Source: Epiperipatus broadwayi
Lineage: Eukaryota; Onychophora; Udeonychophora; Euonychophora; Peripatidae
NCBI GenBank assembly: GCA_028023455.1
Contig: JAQFVV010000499.1
Span: 396,653 to 460,652, forward strand
DNA: 64,000 bases
Direction of reading: 5' to 3'
Part shown: positions 24,692-36,857 of the stretch, one piece after another
Position numbering within the stretch: the first letter of the stretch is position 1
Layout: each line of letters starts with the position of its first letter
Translations under genes and position numbers: made by a program
The notes under the pieces: model-generated
The model's input: only the letters and a program-made list of their open reading frames with translations
Database searches by the model: none
What the model was told of the DNA's origin: nothing

Positions 24692-25379
24692 TCCCCTATA
24701 CTTGTTTAAGCACAAATAAAGTTTACTTTGAAATATAATAACAATAACAACAAAATAATAATAACAACAACAGTACTATTACAGTGCATTATAATACACA
24801 CAATATTCTTGGTTTAAATTAATACATGCTATTTTGTAATATATTAATCATGAAACAAACAAAAATTTATATTAAAAATCATTTCACTAATAAACCATAA
24901 GCACAAATAAATTACGTAAGTTTCAAAAGTAAAATCAAAGTTGTATAGCACGTTATTCTACCATTTTCAATATATAGTTTCTTTACTATTTTAAACTTTT
25001 AAAGCTATGTATATTTACTTAGTGCTGCAATTTTCATTTATAATTTGATTAATAAAACTGCATCATAGATTATCAAAGTCAGCTTTTTCTAAAATACTGA
25101 ACATCTATAGAGCTATATGTCATAGTTGAATGCACTTATATTTTATAGTTGATCTATTTTAAGATTACCTATAAAGCAATGTTGACTAAATTCTTTAATA
25201 TTCATTTAATTTGTATTGTCATTGTCAACTATTAATTTTATTTATTTTATTATTACTATATATATTTTATTTTTAATCATCTGAGTGAATGTAATCATTT
25301 TAATGTGTTATTAATCACTTAACATTTTTATATATTTTATTATTTTATTTATATACTTTTTAGGCCCAATTCTGTTATA
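24692..25379. other. AT-rich intergenic DNA, nothing recognised
   Basis: Ends with a pyrimidine-rich stretch and TTTTTAGG just before the open frame at 25,380, which could be a chance or relic 3' splice site. Confidence 0.5.
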
Positions 25380-25640
25380 ATGGAGAAATTGTTAGGAATA
25401 GAAAAATCAAAGGGGAAACACCTAGCAGAAGACACTGAGACAACTAACACTTCTAGTTTTAATCCTGAATCTCATGAAGCATCCAGAAAACAAAATGCTA
25501 CTGCTACAAGAAATAATTTTTTTGGAATGAGCTATTTGTCTTATGAAAATGCAACCTTTTGATTAGAGAAAATTTATCCTCCAACAAGTACATGCGTTAT
25601 GTGTGCAATAATGAAAATTGAAATCAGACTTTTTTTTATA
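25380..25640 (+). pseudogene. hAT transposase N-terminal fragment (BED-finger start)
   Basis: An ATG-initiated frame of 60 codons gives a hydrophilic leader (MEKLLGIEKSKGKHLAED...) then FFGMSYLSYENATF. After a stop it continues EKIYPPTSTCVMC. ZBED5/SCAND3-like hAT proteins typically start with a lysine-rich leader, then a YL.YGFT-like motif, then a CV.C zinc-finger pair, so this fits the N-terminus missing from the two larger relics. The rest of the transposase does not follow. It may be a truncated insertion or one exon. Confidence 0.5.
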
Positions 25641-27028
25641 TGTACATTTCTAGAATTCTATTTTTATTTCACTTCTGTACTTGGAAACTTAAATATCTAT
25701 AACCTAGGAAGGCAAAGGTTAAGTTAGACAAAATCTTTTTCTATTTAGGTCAGCTCTCCCTTCATAGTGACTTGCCATTGGTCATCATCATCACTGTGAT
25801 GTGGAATAAAGTAAAGATTTTATTTGGATATTATTCCATATTAAGAACATACTTGTGAGATTATTAAAAAAATATCCTCTCTATAGAAATTGATGATATT
25901 GCATTAGAAATTTTTCATAAAAAAAGTTAAGAAGAGTCAATAAAATCCTAATTAAATTATGTCATGAAGATTTACAGGAAGTCTAAAGAGTAGGATATAA
26001 TTTTAATAGATATTCAGACAATTGTAGGATATTTCCTGTGCCTTACACAAATAATATATTAAAAGAGAATTACTAGATATGCAAGCTACTTTCAGGAAAG
26101 ATTAAATAAAAGACAAAAAACATTACAAATGATATATATTAGATAAATAAAAATATCAAAAAAGTTACCATGCAATTTAATTGCTTATAATGTCTTTAGA
26201 TCCAGATAACTATGTGAAGTTTTGCAATGTTTTTATTAAAAATAGGTGTATTAGAATATTTCTATCTTCATATGAATATTCTATAAATAACATTAGAAGC
26301 TATCAAAGTGCATACTCTATCATCTTGTCTGCAATGAGTATCATGATATTAAGTTGTTTTACAAAATTCACTCTTACATTATTGAAACAGTCAGCTTGTA
26401 CAATCCAACTGTTTCACCTACTATATTCTATAGTAGTATTTTTTATATATAATTACCACCAAATTCTTGTATATTACGGTAATATTATCATAAAAACTGG
26501 GCTAAATTTAAACCTAAATACGTTAACTATGTGTGTGTGCGTATATATCTACATATAGAGAGAAATTTGCATTTATATTCGTAAATCTCTAAAAATGCGC
26601 ACATATGTATTTCTAATGATAATTAAATGAAAAATGAGTTGTATGTGTAACTTAAGACTACATATATGCTAGAAGAATAATGTTAATAGAATTTAAAACA
26701 TTAAAGATTTCTTTATTTTAAAATATTTATTAAATTAGTAATAGTTGAAATTATATATTTCTGCATATATCGCTAAATTAAACAGTCGAGTTACACATAT
26801 AACAAAATGTTTTTCCATAATTTTAGGTTTGTTTTTCTAGTAATAGTGATGCCAGAAAAGGCTATAAAATTGACCCAATTTATATTTAAGAGTTAAAATT
26901 AGATTTAAATTAAAAAGATTGCATAAATTACCGCATGTCATAGAGGGTAAATTGACCTAATTAAAAGTTAGACACAGCAGGCTTCCATGATTACTCGCAA
27001 TAAGCGAGTAAGCTAAGAAAATGAATCT
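25641..27028. other. AT-rich intergenic DNA, nothing recognised
   Basis: A 125-codon open frame at 26,181-26,558 is hydrophobic and ends in a GTGTGTGTGC/TATATA simple repeat. Its composition is what random A/T-rich DNA yields, so I do not call it a gene. Confidence 0.5.
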
Positions 27029-29930
27029 AAAAATAATATAATGAAGGAGAGGGTGTGTGTGCTGATATATATAAGCTATAGCAGCCATCTTAAAGACATT
27101 TGGACACTTTCTAAGATTATAATTTTAATAAAGTACTTGAAAAGCTTTAGCAATGATGATGTCAGGGTAGATGGCTTAAAATCTTGCCTTTCGCCTCCGA
27201 TGAGAAGCTACCTGATGTGGAGAAAGATGAAGTAACCACCATCACAACCTAAAGAGGTCCACAATGAAGAAATAACTTGTCAGCATGGAAAAGAAAAGAA
27301 CATGGTAAATACTCCTTCAATTCTAAAGATTTCAACTAAACTCAACTCTAAAATGATAGCTTAATCTTAATCTAATGGCCATAATAATAATGTAAACTAA
27401 ACTTACTTCTAAATGTAATTTTTATTTTGTTTCAATCTTAAAATCTTGCCTGATTTTCTGATTTCATAATTAAATTGATTTAAATTGATTTACTAACTCC
27501 TTTGAAAACTAATTTAATATTTGATAATCTGATTTACTGTTATAATTCATTAATTGATAAATACTGATTTAACTGCTTTATAATTTTATCTGAGTTATTA
27601 TTTGCACAAATAACAGCTTTCGTTTATTGATATGATTTCTTTATTTGTTGGTTTACTTGCTGAATTTATTTATGATTGATTTATTTACATATTCATATTT
27701 TTAATTAAAAGTAATTTAGTTTTAACTTGCTAAAATCTATAATTTAAATGTTTTAATATAATTTCATCACATATAATGCAAAATGATCTATTATAAAATA
27801 ACAATTAAATTTTTAAATCATTTTGTATATCTTAAGTTAATGATAATATTTGCCATCATTAATCTTATAAACTTATAATTATTGAAACTGAATCAATCAT
27901 ATTTCAGCGAAGGTCGTATAAGGTTTCATTTTAAAACAAAGCCAAATTTCAGATTTCACTTACGTTAAATCTTATTATATTTTAAATCTTACATTTCGTT
28001 TAATGGAATCTATGTCAAAACTTATTATTTTGATTAGTTTATGCTATATGTATTCAAAACTGAGTTTTATTCATAATTAAATCATTGATGAGAAGTAAAT
28101 ATGTATTCTCATGCATATATATGTAACTTCACGTATATATGTAATCCTGTGTATATTGATGCATAAACTAAAAGCTCTGTTTTGAAATGAATAAATATCT
28201 TAATTAAGCTATACTTACAAACTTACAATTATTCTAAGATAAATTTGCTTTTAAATATAATATTTAACCAATATTCAGTTGAAGTGATAAAATGCAGCAT
28301 AAATCTATAGTTCTATATTGTAATTTCCTTTACTATGCTGTAACCCTCCTTAGATAAATAAAAGCCTATATAGATAGCTTTATAAATTGGATTCATAAGT
28401 TTTCCTAAATAGTATAATTATAAATACTATAATATGAACTGATACCGGTAGTTTCATGAAAGAAACTATTATTTAGCGTCTTAAATTTTATGATATGATA
28501 ATGTTGTCAGCAGTGCGTATGTGTTCTTAAGAAATGCCATGGCGTACTCACTTATTGCTGTATTCTTAAATGGTTGTATGTGATCGCACTGCACCATTAC
28601 TCTTAGTTCAGGCAATTTTCTTCTTCAGATGGGATTGGTATGTGCCTCTCATTCTGCATTCTTAGGAATGGAGCATGAGACTCCCACTTAAATAAATTGC
28701 TCGATCATCCAGACTAAAGGCCTCCTATTTCACAGCAATGAGTTCGGTCAAAGGGAACTGTTACTTGATAAGAATCCCGTGAATAAGGCACATATACGAG
28801 ATGCAGAAGACTCAAAATTATATGTTTTATATATGCCTTAGTATCTGAAGTCTGACTGCCAATAATCAGTTCATACTGCCATTCTAATTGTTATTTTCAG
28901 TTTTGATCTGAATTCGAATCCAATTTAATATGCATATTAGCTATATAGAGAATATATTAATTATTCACGCTGAGTAAAATATTATATTCTTTATAAATGT
29001 TTGTATCCACTTCCACTAACTATAAAGCAAATCTAGATCCTATTATAGCATAAACTAGGCATAGATAATCATGAGCAAAGTCATTTAGTTATATAATATA
29101 ATATTAAAGCTCATGAAAATGTAAATTCAAATGTATTATAATTTCATCACCTGTGAGTGATTTATATATATAGCTAAATAAATTAAATAATTGTAACCTA
29201 GAAATTACAATCACCTGTGAGTGATTAAAACACTATATATAAACTGGAAGTGCATAAATATTAAATTATCACCTATGAATGATAAACACATATATATGTA
29301 AGAAACCCGATAATTTGTAAACTAGAAACTTAATATCACCTGTGAGTGATTTCATATACCACCTATATGTGTAAACCAAGTTATGTAAAACTCAGCCATA
29401 AGGAAATATATATCTAAAACCATCACGGAGCATCCCTTAATCACCTGCGTGTGAGACAACACATCTAACTATTGTAATATAGTTTTTAATTATTATTTCA
29501 AAATTTAACTTAATTAAATTTGTTTTAAATTTAACTTCGTATCATGTCTTAGTCTTGCTCACCGACTCATACTTATTCCATCATTTAGTAATTATTTTAT
29601 TATTAGCTATTGAAAATCATTTCATTGTTTAATAATCATATACTAGCCACAAGATACCTATATAGATGTACTAGAAAGAATGCCAACTTTTCTCCCAGTC
29701 TTTTGCTCTACTGTTGTTCTACTGCTGGAATGTGATGAAGAAGAATACTGCTATGGCCTCATATGTGTCATCCGCAAGGTGGTAAATCTCTGAGCAATAA
29801 TAAAGAAACTAGGGCTATATCAGACCTGTGGTTGAACCACCATATTCTGGTCTGCCTTGGGATGATTTACTAAAGTTCTAGATTTTGTTATGTGAATGTA
29901 CATATTTGACCGTTACATTATATTATTTTC
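27029..29930. other. Less AT-biased noncoding tract with CpG-containing words
   Basis: Compared with its flanks this ~2.9 kb contains more mixed-composition sequence (27,030-27,300; 28,440-28,900; 29,680-29,930), with no open frame above about 65 codons. It ends with a spaced-motif array at 29,146-29,455. It could be a non-autonomous element or conserved noncoding DNA; neither can be shown here. Confidence 0.4.
29146..29455. repeat. Degenerate minisatellite with a 16-bp palindromic core
   Basis: The core ATCACCTGTGAGTGAT is seen at 29,146, 29,210 and 29,335 exactly, at 29,268 as ATCACCTATGAATGAT, and at 29,440 as ATCACCTGCGTGTGAG. Starts are 64, 58, 67 and 105 bp apart. Between cores the units share TATATATA and an AACYAGAAA-like word, so these are diverged tandem units of about 60 bp. 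The core is an imperfect inverted repeat (ATCAC...GTGAT). Confidence 0.75.
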
Positions 29931-32774
29931 AATGCCTTTGTTTATCAACAAAATAAAATCAAACCTCAAAGTAAACTTCCTATCAATAAAACTACAACAA
30001 CTAAAAAAAAGTAGAAAAAATATAAAATTTGATATTTAAAAATAGCATATTATTTTGAATATTCAATCTTGTATAGTAATTAAGCAATAAGAGAAAACAG
30101 AGTTTTGAAGACTAATACAAATTTAGGATTTGATGAGAGACATATCAACAATAGCAGATATATTAATATAATATTTATAGCCAAAAATGAAGGCAGAAAG
30201 TCATTCGTTAAAAAAGTTAAAGGACAACAAATGGAATATATCCAAATATAAAGCATACAAAGATGTGCCTGAAAAAAAAAAGAATATTAAAAGTTTAAAC
30301 TGCACAAATAAACAACATGAAAAGAGATGGTTTGATTGTAGTTAAGAATAATATAAAAATTTAAATGGCCAAATCCTCTAATATTTATAACTAGAATTTG
30401 CCCATGGTATGTACATATATAAATGTAGACAAAATACAACTTTATCTTATGCATAAAATCAACAGTTTTCCACCCAAACTGCAAATGATAACATTAAGAT
30501 TAAAATTAGTTTTAATAGCATGATTTCTTTAAAGTTATTTCTTGGCTTAATTTGTAACCAAAAATAAATCTGATATTCAGAAAAAAAATTCTCAAATTAA
30601 TTATGTGAAAAGAAATATAGAAATAGTTTCCTATAACGTTTGTGTGTTTTTTTAGAATCTTTTTTATTACTAAATGTATATATATTTTATGTTGATTTCT
30701 GGATATTATTGTAACCTGGGTCTTGAATGCATTGATGAACAGCAATGCAAACGTGTTATAATGAAGATAATATAATAGACGATAATTTGACAGGAATCAG
30801 TACATGAAAATATGCGCGCACAAACACAGATGGAATTATTGAAAATGATAAAAAAAAAAATCGTATAAATTTTACTGCTTTTAAATTAAATATAAAATAT
30901 CCAAACACAAATAATAAACAATACAAAAATCTGTGTTAGTAACATATTTAAAGTTGCATTTATTAATTAATATTGTTATTTTAAAAGCATATGCCAATAG
31001 ATTATTTCTAAAATTACTGTATATTTTGTTCCTTAGAATAAATATCCAGCTAGAAATATGTAGTTATATATATAATGAATAAATAACTACATGTATATAA
31101 AATTTAGTGATCAGTTTAAATTATTTACTCAAATATTATGACATCTTTTTACACAATCATATTTTTCCTACCAGTAACAATAACAAATATAGAAATAAAT
31201 TTAATATGTTTTTCACATTCATATTAACAAATAAAGGCTTTGCTTAATACAAAGTTTCAAATTACACAGTAAAAATCCTTGTAATTAAGGAAGATTAGCC
31301 AAGAAAATTTTCAAATGCGGGAAGTGATTGCTGTAAAGGTGAAAGGGTTATAAGACTATAATTTTAAAATAAGTTTTCAATGGAATTATAAGTTTATTAT
31401 ACTACCAATCTTTAATATCATATTTCAACCTATATTAACAATAAAGACAAAGAAATTATTTAATTCCAGCTTCTCTTAAAGTTTATTACACGCTTTAGGG
31501 AGGCAAAGTCCTGCTTCCCTTTGTAAAAATTAAAACAAAAGAAAAAAAAGATGATTAAAGTTCAAATTTATATGAAAACTATGAGTATAATTCAATGGTA
31601 CTAGAATTAAATGTTCTGGCACTTAATAATTCTTTGAAAAATATGTCCAACACTAAAATGCTAAGGAAGAAATAATTTAAACTATATAATTTAAATATGA
31701 TTTAAAAAGCATTTTACTTCTAAGCTATGATTAATTTAGGGTTGGTTTTTATAAATTATGTCTGATTAAGATAAAAATAACTCATTCTAACAAAGCTACA
31801 TTAAAATATATAAATGCAACGATGATATGTACTAATAGCATCATTTATAAGGTTTTCTATATATGCTTATCCTATAGTTAATAAATTATTTCTTCACTTT
31901 TCTGTCCTCTCATTGCTATAGTTAGTCACCTATCCATATAATATTTATACACTTCTCTAAATACTGGAAAACACATTGTTTCTTTATAAATATTTAAAGT
32001 TTGTTAAAAGACAGTTGCGCACAATATATGTAAACTATAATATCTATAGTGAAAACGACTTTTAACATGTGTACATGTATACATGATCATTTTATTTTAA
32101 ATGCCTGTCAAAAGAATTATATAAATATAAGTACATTGATTACATAAGGATATAGATACACAATACATACACATATCAATTAAAGAAAGCATATGAAGCC
32201 CTCAACTACATGAATACAATGCCATATAATATCCAAAGTTCAATATGTTCACATAAAATGAATCCATGTAAAATATTATATAGATATGTAGATTAGACAA
32301 TAACAATGACAAGGAAATATTTCCAATTAGGTAGGAGATTCACCTGTGTCAAGTTATATTTAAATATAAAAATAATGAATATGATATGTGTAGTAAGACA
32401 ATAGATTAAAAGAGATTTAATAAAAATAAGCAAATTCATAATAAAACAATGCAAAATAAAATACCAAACCCAATATCATTTTCTTTAGTGCTTAAAATGT
32501 ATGAATTACATTACAATAAAAAAAATTGACAATGTAAACATTTTCCACAAACTGAGATGTGGGAGGGTGGGATGAAAAATGATAATAAAGGCAATTTTTA
32601 GTAGCAGAAAGATAATTTGCTTAATTAATAGAATGCTAGTATATAGGTATACAATGCACTGGCATCATGTACTCTATGACAACATATACCAAAAATGTTA
32701 TAGGTGATGATTATGTTTGTAGTAGTTGAAAGCATACTATTTTAAAGTAATTTAAGGAAGTATTTTAGATAATT
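29931..32774. other. AT-rich intergenic DNA, nothing recognised
   Basis: No coding frame, RNA gene or repeat partner seen. Confidence 0.55.
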
Positions 32775-32950
32775 ATTGCTATGTAGTGATTAAATTGTAT
32801 AAATAATAATTAATCAATATAAAAGGCATTAAAAATCATTCTAAAAATAATGAAAATGTATAATAAGTGAAGTTACGCAAATTAACTGGCAAGAAGATAA
32901 TAATGTTTATGCAAATTATATCTAAAAAAAAGCAAAGTAAACTATCTAAA
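32775..32950 (+). repeat. Segmental duplicate, left part of copy 1
   Basis: Matches 36,858-37,070 (ATTAAATTGTATAAATAATA, TCAATATAA, ATAATAAGTGAAGTTA, TGATGCAAATTATATCTA-type words). Copy 1 is interrupted after 32,950 by PLE-2 and resumes at 36,246. Confidence 0.75.
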
Positions 32951-32980
32951 TGTTTTTTTGAAGGTTTGTAATGATGGTAT

Positions 32981-33395
32981 TTTAGTTATATTTATATAAT
33001 GGACTATTTTCATGATCTAATATTTGGTATTGAATGTCTTTAGAAAAATTTAACTTTATTTAACTATTAGTAGTAGGACACAGGTTAGTATATGCACAAC
33101 ATTTCAAGAGGTATTATTCTCCTCTTTTCTTTGGGTGTTGCTGGCTTGACCAAGGACAGCCCTAGCATGGGAATTGAACCTGAATCCTCAGATTCTTGAC
33201 TATTGAACTTTAAGGTAAAGCTCTAATCAACTGAGACATCCTTCCAAAGGTAACAATCAGCAGAAATTTCAGAAACTTATCTATGAGGTTCCTCCTGATT
33301 TCTCTACTTTTTCCTAAAAGCAAAGTTGATTATTGGTTTCCATACATTATGTATAGTTACTAGATTGACTTATAGGATTATTCACCATTGTTGTA
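32981..33395 (-). repeat. PLE-2 terminal repeat, 3' copy
   Basis: Reverse-complement match to 35,849-36,245. It contains a tRNA-like segment (33,165-33,243, minus) and a hairpin followed by GAAA at about 33,102-33,140 that may be a decayed hammerhead. Confidence 0.8.
33165..33243 (-). promoter_or_regulatory. tRNA-like Pol III boxes in PLE-2 terminal repeat
   Basis: The minus strand contains GTCTCAGTTGATTAGAGC (decayed box A) and GGTTCAATTCC at 33,180-33,170 (box B; consensus GGTTCRANTCC), with tRNA-like spacing and in the sense orientation of the PLE. The related copy at 35,968 keeps the better box A and this copy the better box B, so the ancestral repeat probably had both. Confidence 0.65.
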
Positions 33396-35500
33396 TGAGC
33401 AGCTTCCTTGATTTTTCTTCTTTATATTTTTCCCTCTCTATATAATATTTTGTATTTTCCCAATTAAACATATGTTGATTGGTACATACATGGTCTGATA
33501 CCATAGTCACAGCAGTTTCCTCTCTTCTAATCATCAGTTTATGTTCTTGCAACTGCTTTTCAATGAGATAACTGTCAATATACATTCTTCCACATTCACA
33601 TGACATTTCATAAATATTATTTTTGCTTTTCAGCATTTCAAGCTTAGGCTTTGTAGACATTAAAATTCCAAATAATGTGGTACGGCTCTGGAAAGCTGTT
33701 CTGATGTTATACTGATTGTAGATTTTCCTTAAATTGTCTGCTATTTTTGGTATGTATGGACACACTACAGTAATAATAATTTTTTTTCTTTTGAAGATTG
33801 TTTTTATTGTCTATTTAATGTTTTCTTAATAACAACTGATGGATAACCATTTTTCATAAGAGTTTGTTCTATGGATCTTTTCATTTTTTCAAATCACTGG
33901 TCTCTGAACAAACTTCTTTTGGTCTGTCCATAGTGATAGGGTAACACAATGTTTTGTGTTTCTGGTGTTTGGAAATATATGCTAAGTATTTTCCTGTGAT
34001 TTTGCTATGAGAGTGTCTTGTCACAAGAACATCAAAGAATGCTATTTTTTTGTTCTGATTCTATTGTGAATTTAATTGAAGGGGATATATTGTTCATGTG
34101 TTTCCAGAAAGTTTGTAGTAGTGCTTCACCATGTAGCTCTACAAAAAATTTATCATCTATATAGTGATGCCAAACTTTAAGTGGATAAGGAGTAGTTTTT
34201 ATGGCTGTGGTTTCAAGTTTTTCCATGTGAATATTGCTAATCAGGAGTGATAGTGCTAAGCCCATAGCAATTCCTTGATTTTTTTGGAAGAATTCTGTTT
34301 TGTACTGAAAGTAGGTTGTTATGCTGAATATTAATAGTTCCATTATACTATCAGTAGGATGAGTTGTTCTGGTTTATAAGCTATTATCACCATTTGACCT
34401 TTTTCTTACAATAGACAATGCTTCTTTACATGGTACATTTGTGAATGAACTTTCCATATCAAAGGTTAATAGTATGTCAGTTCTTTCAAATTTCACACTT
34501 TTAATTAATTCTACAAAGTATCTAGAATTCTTAACAAATGATCAGGTCTTGCATGTCAAAGGACTATGAATGTTGAGAAGAAATCTTGACAAATTTTGTG
34601 AAGGTGAATTTCTAGAGCTAAAAGCAGGTCTTAATGGAATATCATCTTTATGGATTTTAGAGAGACCATAAAGATGAAGAATTTTGCTAAAATATGATAT
34701 TAGTTTACTTTTTCCTGAATCACTAATGTACCTGTGATGCTTTCCAAATAAGTTTGTAACTTTGTTTCTGTACTTTGTATTGCATTTTGGTCACTTTTTG
34801 GTATTAGCCTGCTGTTAGGAGTTCTTGTATTTTGTTGTCATAATCAGTTGTATTCATTACAACTGCTGCATTGTTTTTGTCATCAGAAAGAATAATTATA
34901 GATTTATCTACTATGAAGAGAATTAATTGTTTTTCTTTCATCACAGAATATGTTTGACTTAAATTTTTGTTGCTTCTCAAGTGTTCTTTTTATTTTCCAA
35001 TGTAATTCTGCTGTTTCTTCTAAAGGCAATTTTTGAGTGATTTTTTCAGTGGCTATCATTACATCTAACAAAAGAATATTAGATAATGAAATGGCAAAGT
35101 TTAATTCTTTTTCAAAAATAGAAATGTAAGCATCTTTTAGATGTTTAGAACTGAGATTTTTATCAAATGAAACTGGTACACTGCTTGATGCATTATGACT
35201 TTTGATATGCCCATGTAGGTTTGCAAGTTTTTTTCTTTTGGCATTCTTTTATTTTTCCATGTAATGTAGAATATGATTTTCTTACTGCTTGAGAAACTCT
35301 TGTAAAATCTTCATCAGTAAGTTTATTTTTTAGAAAATATTCTACATTATTAATGAAATGCAAGATTTGATACATCTTTGAGCATTTATCTCAGCTTTCT
35401 GGGAGTGAATTGAAGGTTTTAGTTGCAAAGCCTTAGGAATTACCTCTTCAGATTTACATTTACATAAGAAAATTAAATGAGGTCAGCTTTAGACATAATT
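33382..35500 (-). pseudogene. PLE-2 reverse transcriptase plus GIY-YIG endonuclease, decayed
   Basis: Minus strand, from high to low coordinates: an N-terminal part (35,375-35,193), then an RT core at 34,343-34,032 with motif B (NQGIAMGLALSLLISNIHME) and the catalytic HYIDD near residue 62 of that stretch. A KIAFFDVLVTRHSHSKI-like block follows after a frameshift. The C-terminal GIY-YIG domain at 33,765-33,382 has IYEMSCECGRMYID, where the usual GIY/YIG pair is IYE/YID. Stops and frameshifts are frequent. The protein is clearly diverged from PLE-1, so it represents another PLE family. In this family the RT copies RNA at a nick made by the endonuclease. Confidence 0.85.
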
Positions 35501-35529
35501 TTTCATAATGACTAAAGTTTGATATTGCA

Positions 35530-35848
35530 TTGGGTGCATACTGAATACTTAGTATTTTCATGAAGATATTTTAGTTGTATTTATATGTTAGACTATTGCT
35601 GACCTGACCAATGACAGTACTAGAAATCTTGAATATTGAATTTTAAGATAATGCTCTAACCAACTGAGCAATTCTGCCAAAGGCAACAGTCATATTCCAG
35701 TGTATTTATCTATGAGGTTCCTCCTGATTTCTCCACTTTTTCTAAGATCAAAGTTGATTAGTGATCTCCATATATTATGTATAGTTACACTAAGTTGACT
35801 TATGGGGTTATTTATCATTGTTATGTGAGAAGATTCCTTGGTAAATAA
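35530..35848 (-). repeat. PLE-2 terminal repeat, truncated 5' copy
   Basis: Same orientation as the 3' copy, abutting the inverted copy head to head near 35,848 (near-palindromic centre). The tRNA-like segment has lost its T-arm: box A (GCTCAGTTGGTTAGAGC, minus) is present near 35,656-35,675 but box B is gone. Confidence 0.75.
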
Positions 35849-36245
35849 CGCCATAAGTCAATCTAATGAATGGAAATCATAAATCAACTTTGCTCTTAGA
35901 AAAAAGTGGAGAAATCAGGAGGAACATCATAGATAAGTATATGAAATTTCTACTGATGGTAACCTTTGGCAGGATAGCTCAGTTGGTTAGAGAATTATTT
36001 TGAATTCAATATTCAAGAATCTAAGATCCAGATTCAATTCCCATGCTAGTGTTGTCATTGATCAGGCCAGCAACACTTGAAGAAAGAGAATAATAACTCT
36101 TGAAATGTTCTGCATATGCTAACCTGTATGCTATCACTAACAGTTAAATGTAACTGGAATATTTAAATAAAGTTAAATTTTTCTAAAAGACATTCAATAC
36201 TTAATATTAGAGGATGAAAATATTCCAATGTATAAATACAACTAA
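35849..36245 (+). repeat. PLE-2 terminal repeat, inverted 5' copy
   Basis: Plus-orientation copy forming a ~280-bp hairpin with 35,560-35,848. It carries the best-preserved tRNA-like segment (35,968-36,047) and, just after it, a possible decayed hammerhead (CTTGAAGA, AAGAG/CTCTT hairpin, GAAA at 36,102-36,105). Confidence 0.8.
35968..36047 (+). promoter_or_regulatory. tRNA-like segment with intact box A
   Basis: Box A TAGCTCAGTTGG at 35,975-35,986 matches the consensus TRGCNNAGYNGG exactly. Box B GATTCAATTCC at 36,031-36,041 has one change at the second G. The preceding GGCAGGA and following CATGCTAG could be acceptor-stem remnants. It sits in three terminal-repeat copies, so it was part of the element before amplification. 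Confidence 0.7.
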
Positions 36246-36395
36246 ATTATCTAAAACATCAGCAGAATGTTAAGAATACAGCTAGAGAGCAAATCACTGC
36301 TATTGTTAATGCAAGCAGTAGGGTGTTTGCAAAAGCAGCAGTTCTTGCATGATGAAATATGCTGAAGAGAACATTATGGTGAAAAGTTAACAAAG
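36246..36395 (+). repeat. Segmental duplicate, right part of copy 1
   Basis: Matches about 37,070-37,200 (ATCAGCAGAATGTTAAGAAT / ATCAGCAGAATATTAAGAAT, CTGAAGAGAACATTA). Together with 32,775-32,950 it reconstructs the uninterrupted copy 2. Confidence 0.75.
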
Positions 36396-36857
36396 AAGAG
36401 TTAAGAATTATGTGCCATGTTAGAATGCATATTTGTGTCTTGATTCCAAACAAGGGGATATAAGACTTACTGAGGAAAAATGAATACCAGAAATTATAAT
36501 TAGGCTACTGCCAAGCAAATATGCAAAATTAAACTGAAAAATAGTAGTGAAGTAAGAGGGCCATAAACTTTATAAAAATGTTTTATTGAGCTAATATAAA
36601 TAATAGATATGATTATAAATTCTTATAATGCTCATGTAGAAGATATTCTAGGAATAGAGAGAATATTAAAATGAATGTGTCCACTAATATCAAAAAAGAT
36701 GTTGAGGGAAAATTTTCCAGTCTATATTAACTGGAGCCATTTACTATATCAAATAATGAAACACCTATTGAAGAAAAAAAAACTGAACCATCACTAAGAA
36801 TGACTAAACTATGAGGAAAAACCTAATTTACTAAACTCTATTTCTAGAGTGAATGGG

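Larger units (their letters stand above)
32951..36245 (-). mobile_element. Penelope-like element PLE-2, complete but decayed
   Basis: In minus-strand order: an inverted terminal repeat (36,245-35,849), a truncated direct terminal repeat (35,848-35,530), a decayed coding region, a full direct terminal repeat (33,395-32,981), and a ~30-bp tail (32,980-32,951). That is the canonical Penelope arrangement: partial tandem terminal repeats with one inverted copy and a short tail. Flanking 10-mers ACTATCTAAA (32,941-32,950) and ATTATCTAAA (36,246-36,255) fit a target duplication. The empty site survives in the duplicate at about 37,070. Confidence 0.85.

Noticed and set aside
24434-24709. 91-codon open frame on the plus strand
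   Set aside because: It runs from a hairpin arm through the SINE and its A-tail, so it is a by-product of the repeats.
26181-26558. 125-codon hydrophobic open frame
   Set aside because: Composition is that of random A/T-rich sequence, it ends in a simple repeat, and no homology or gene structure is visible.
29146-29455. Regularly spaced repeat with unique-looking spacers (CRISPR-like pattern)
   Set aside because: Everything else in the window is animal-type DNA, spacers share words with each other, spacing varies (58-105 bp) and no cas-like gene exists. A decayed minisatellite fits better.
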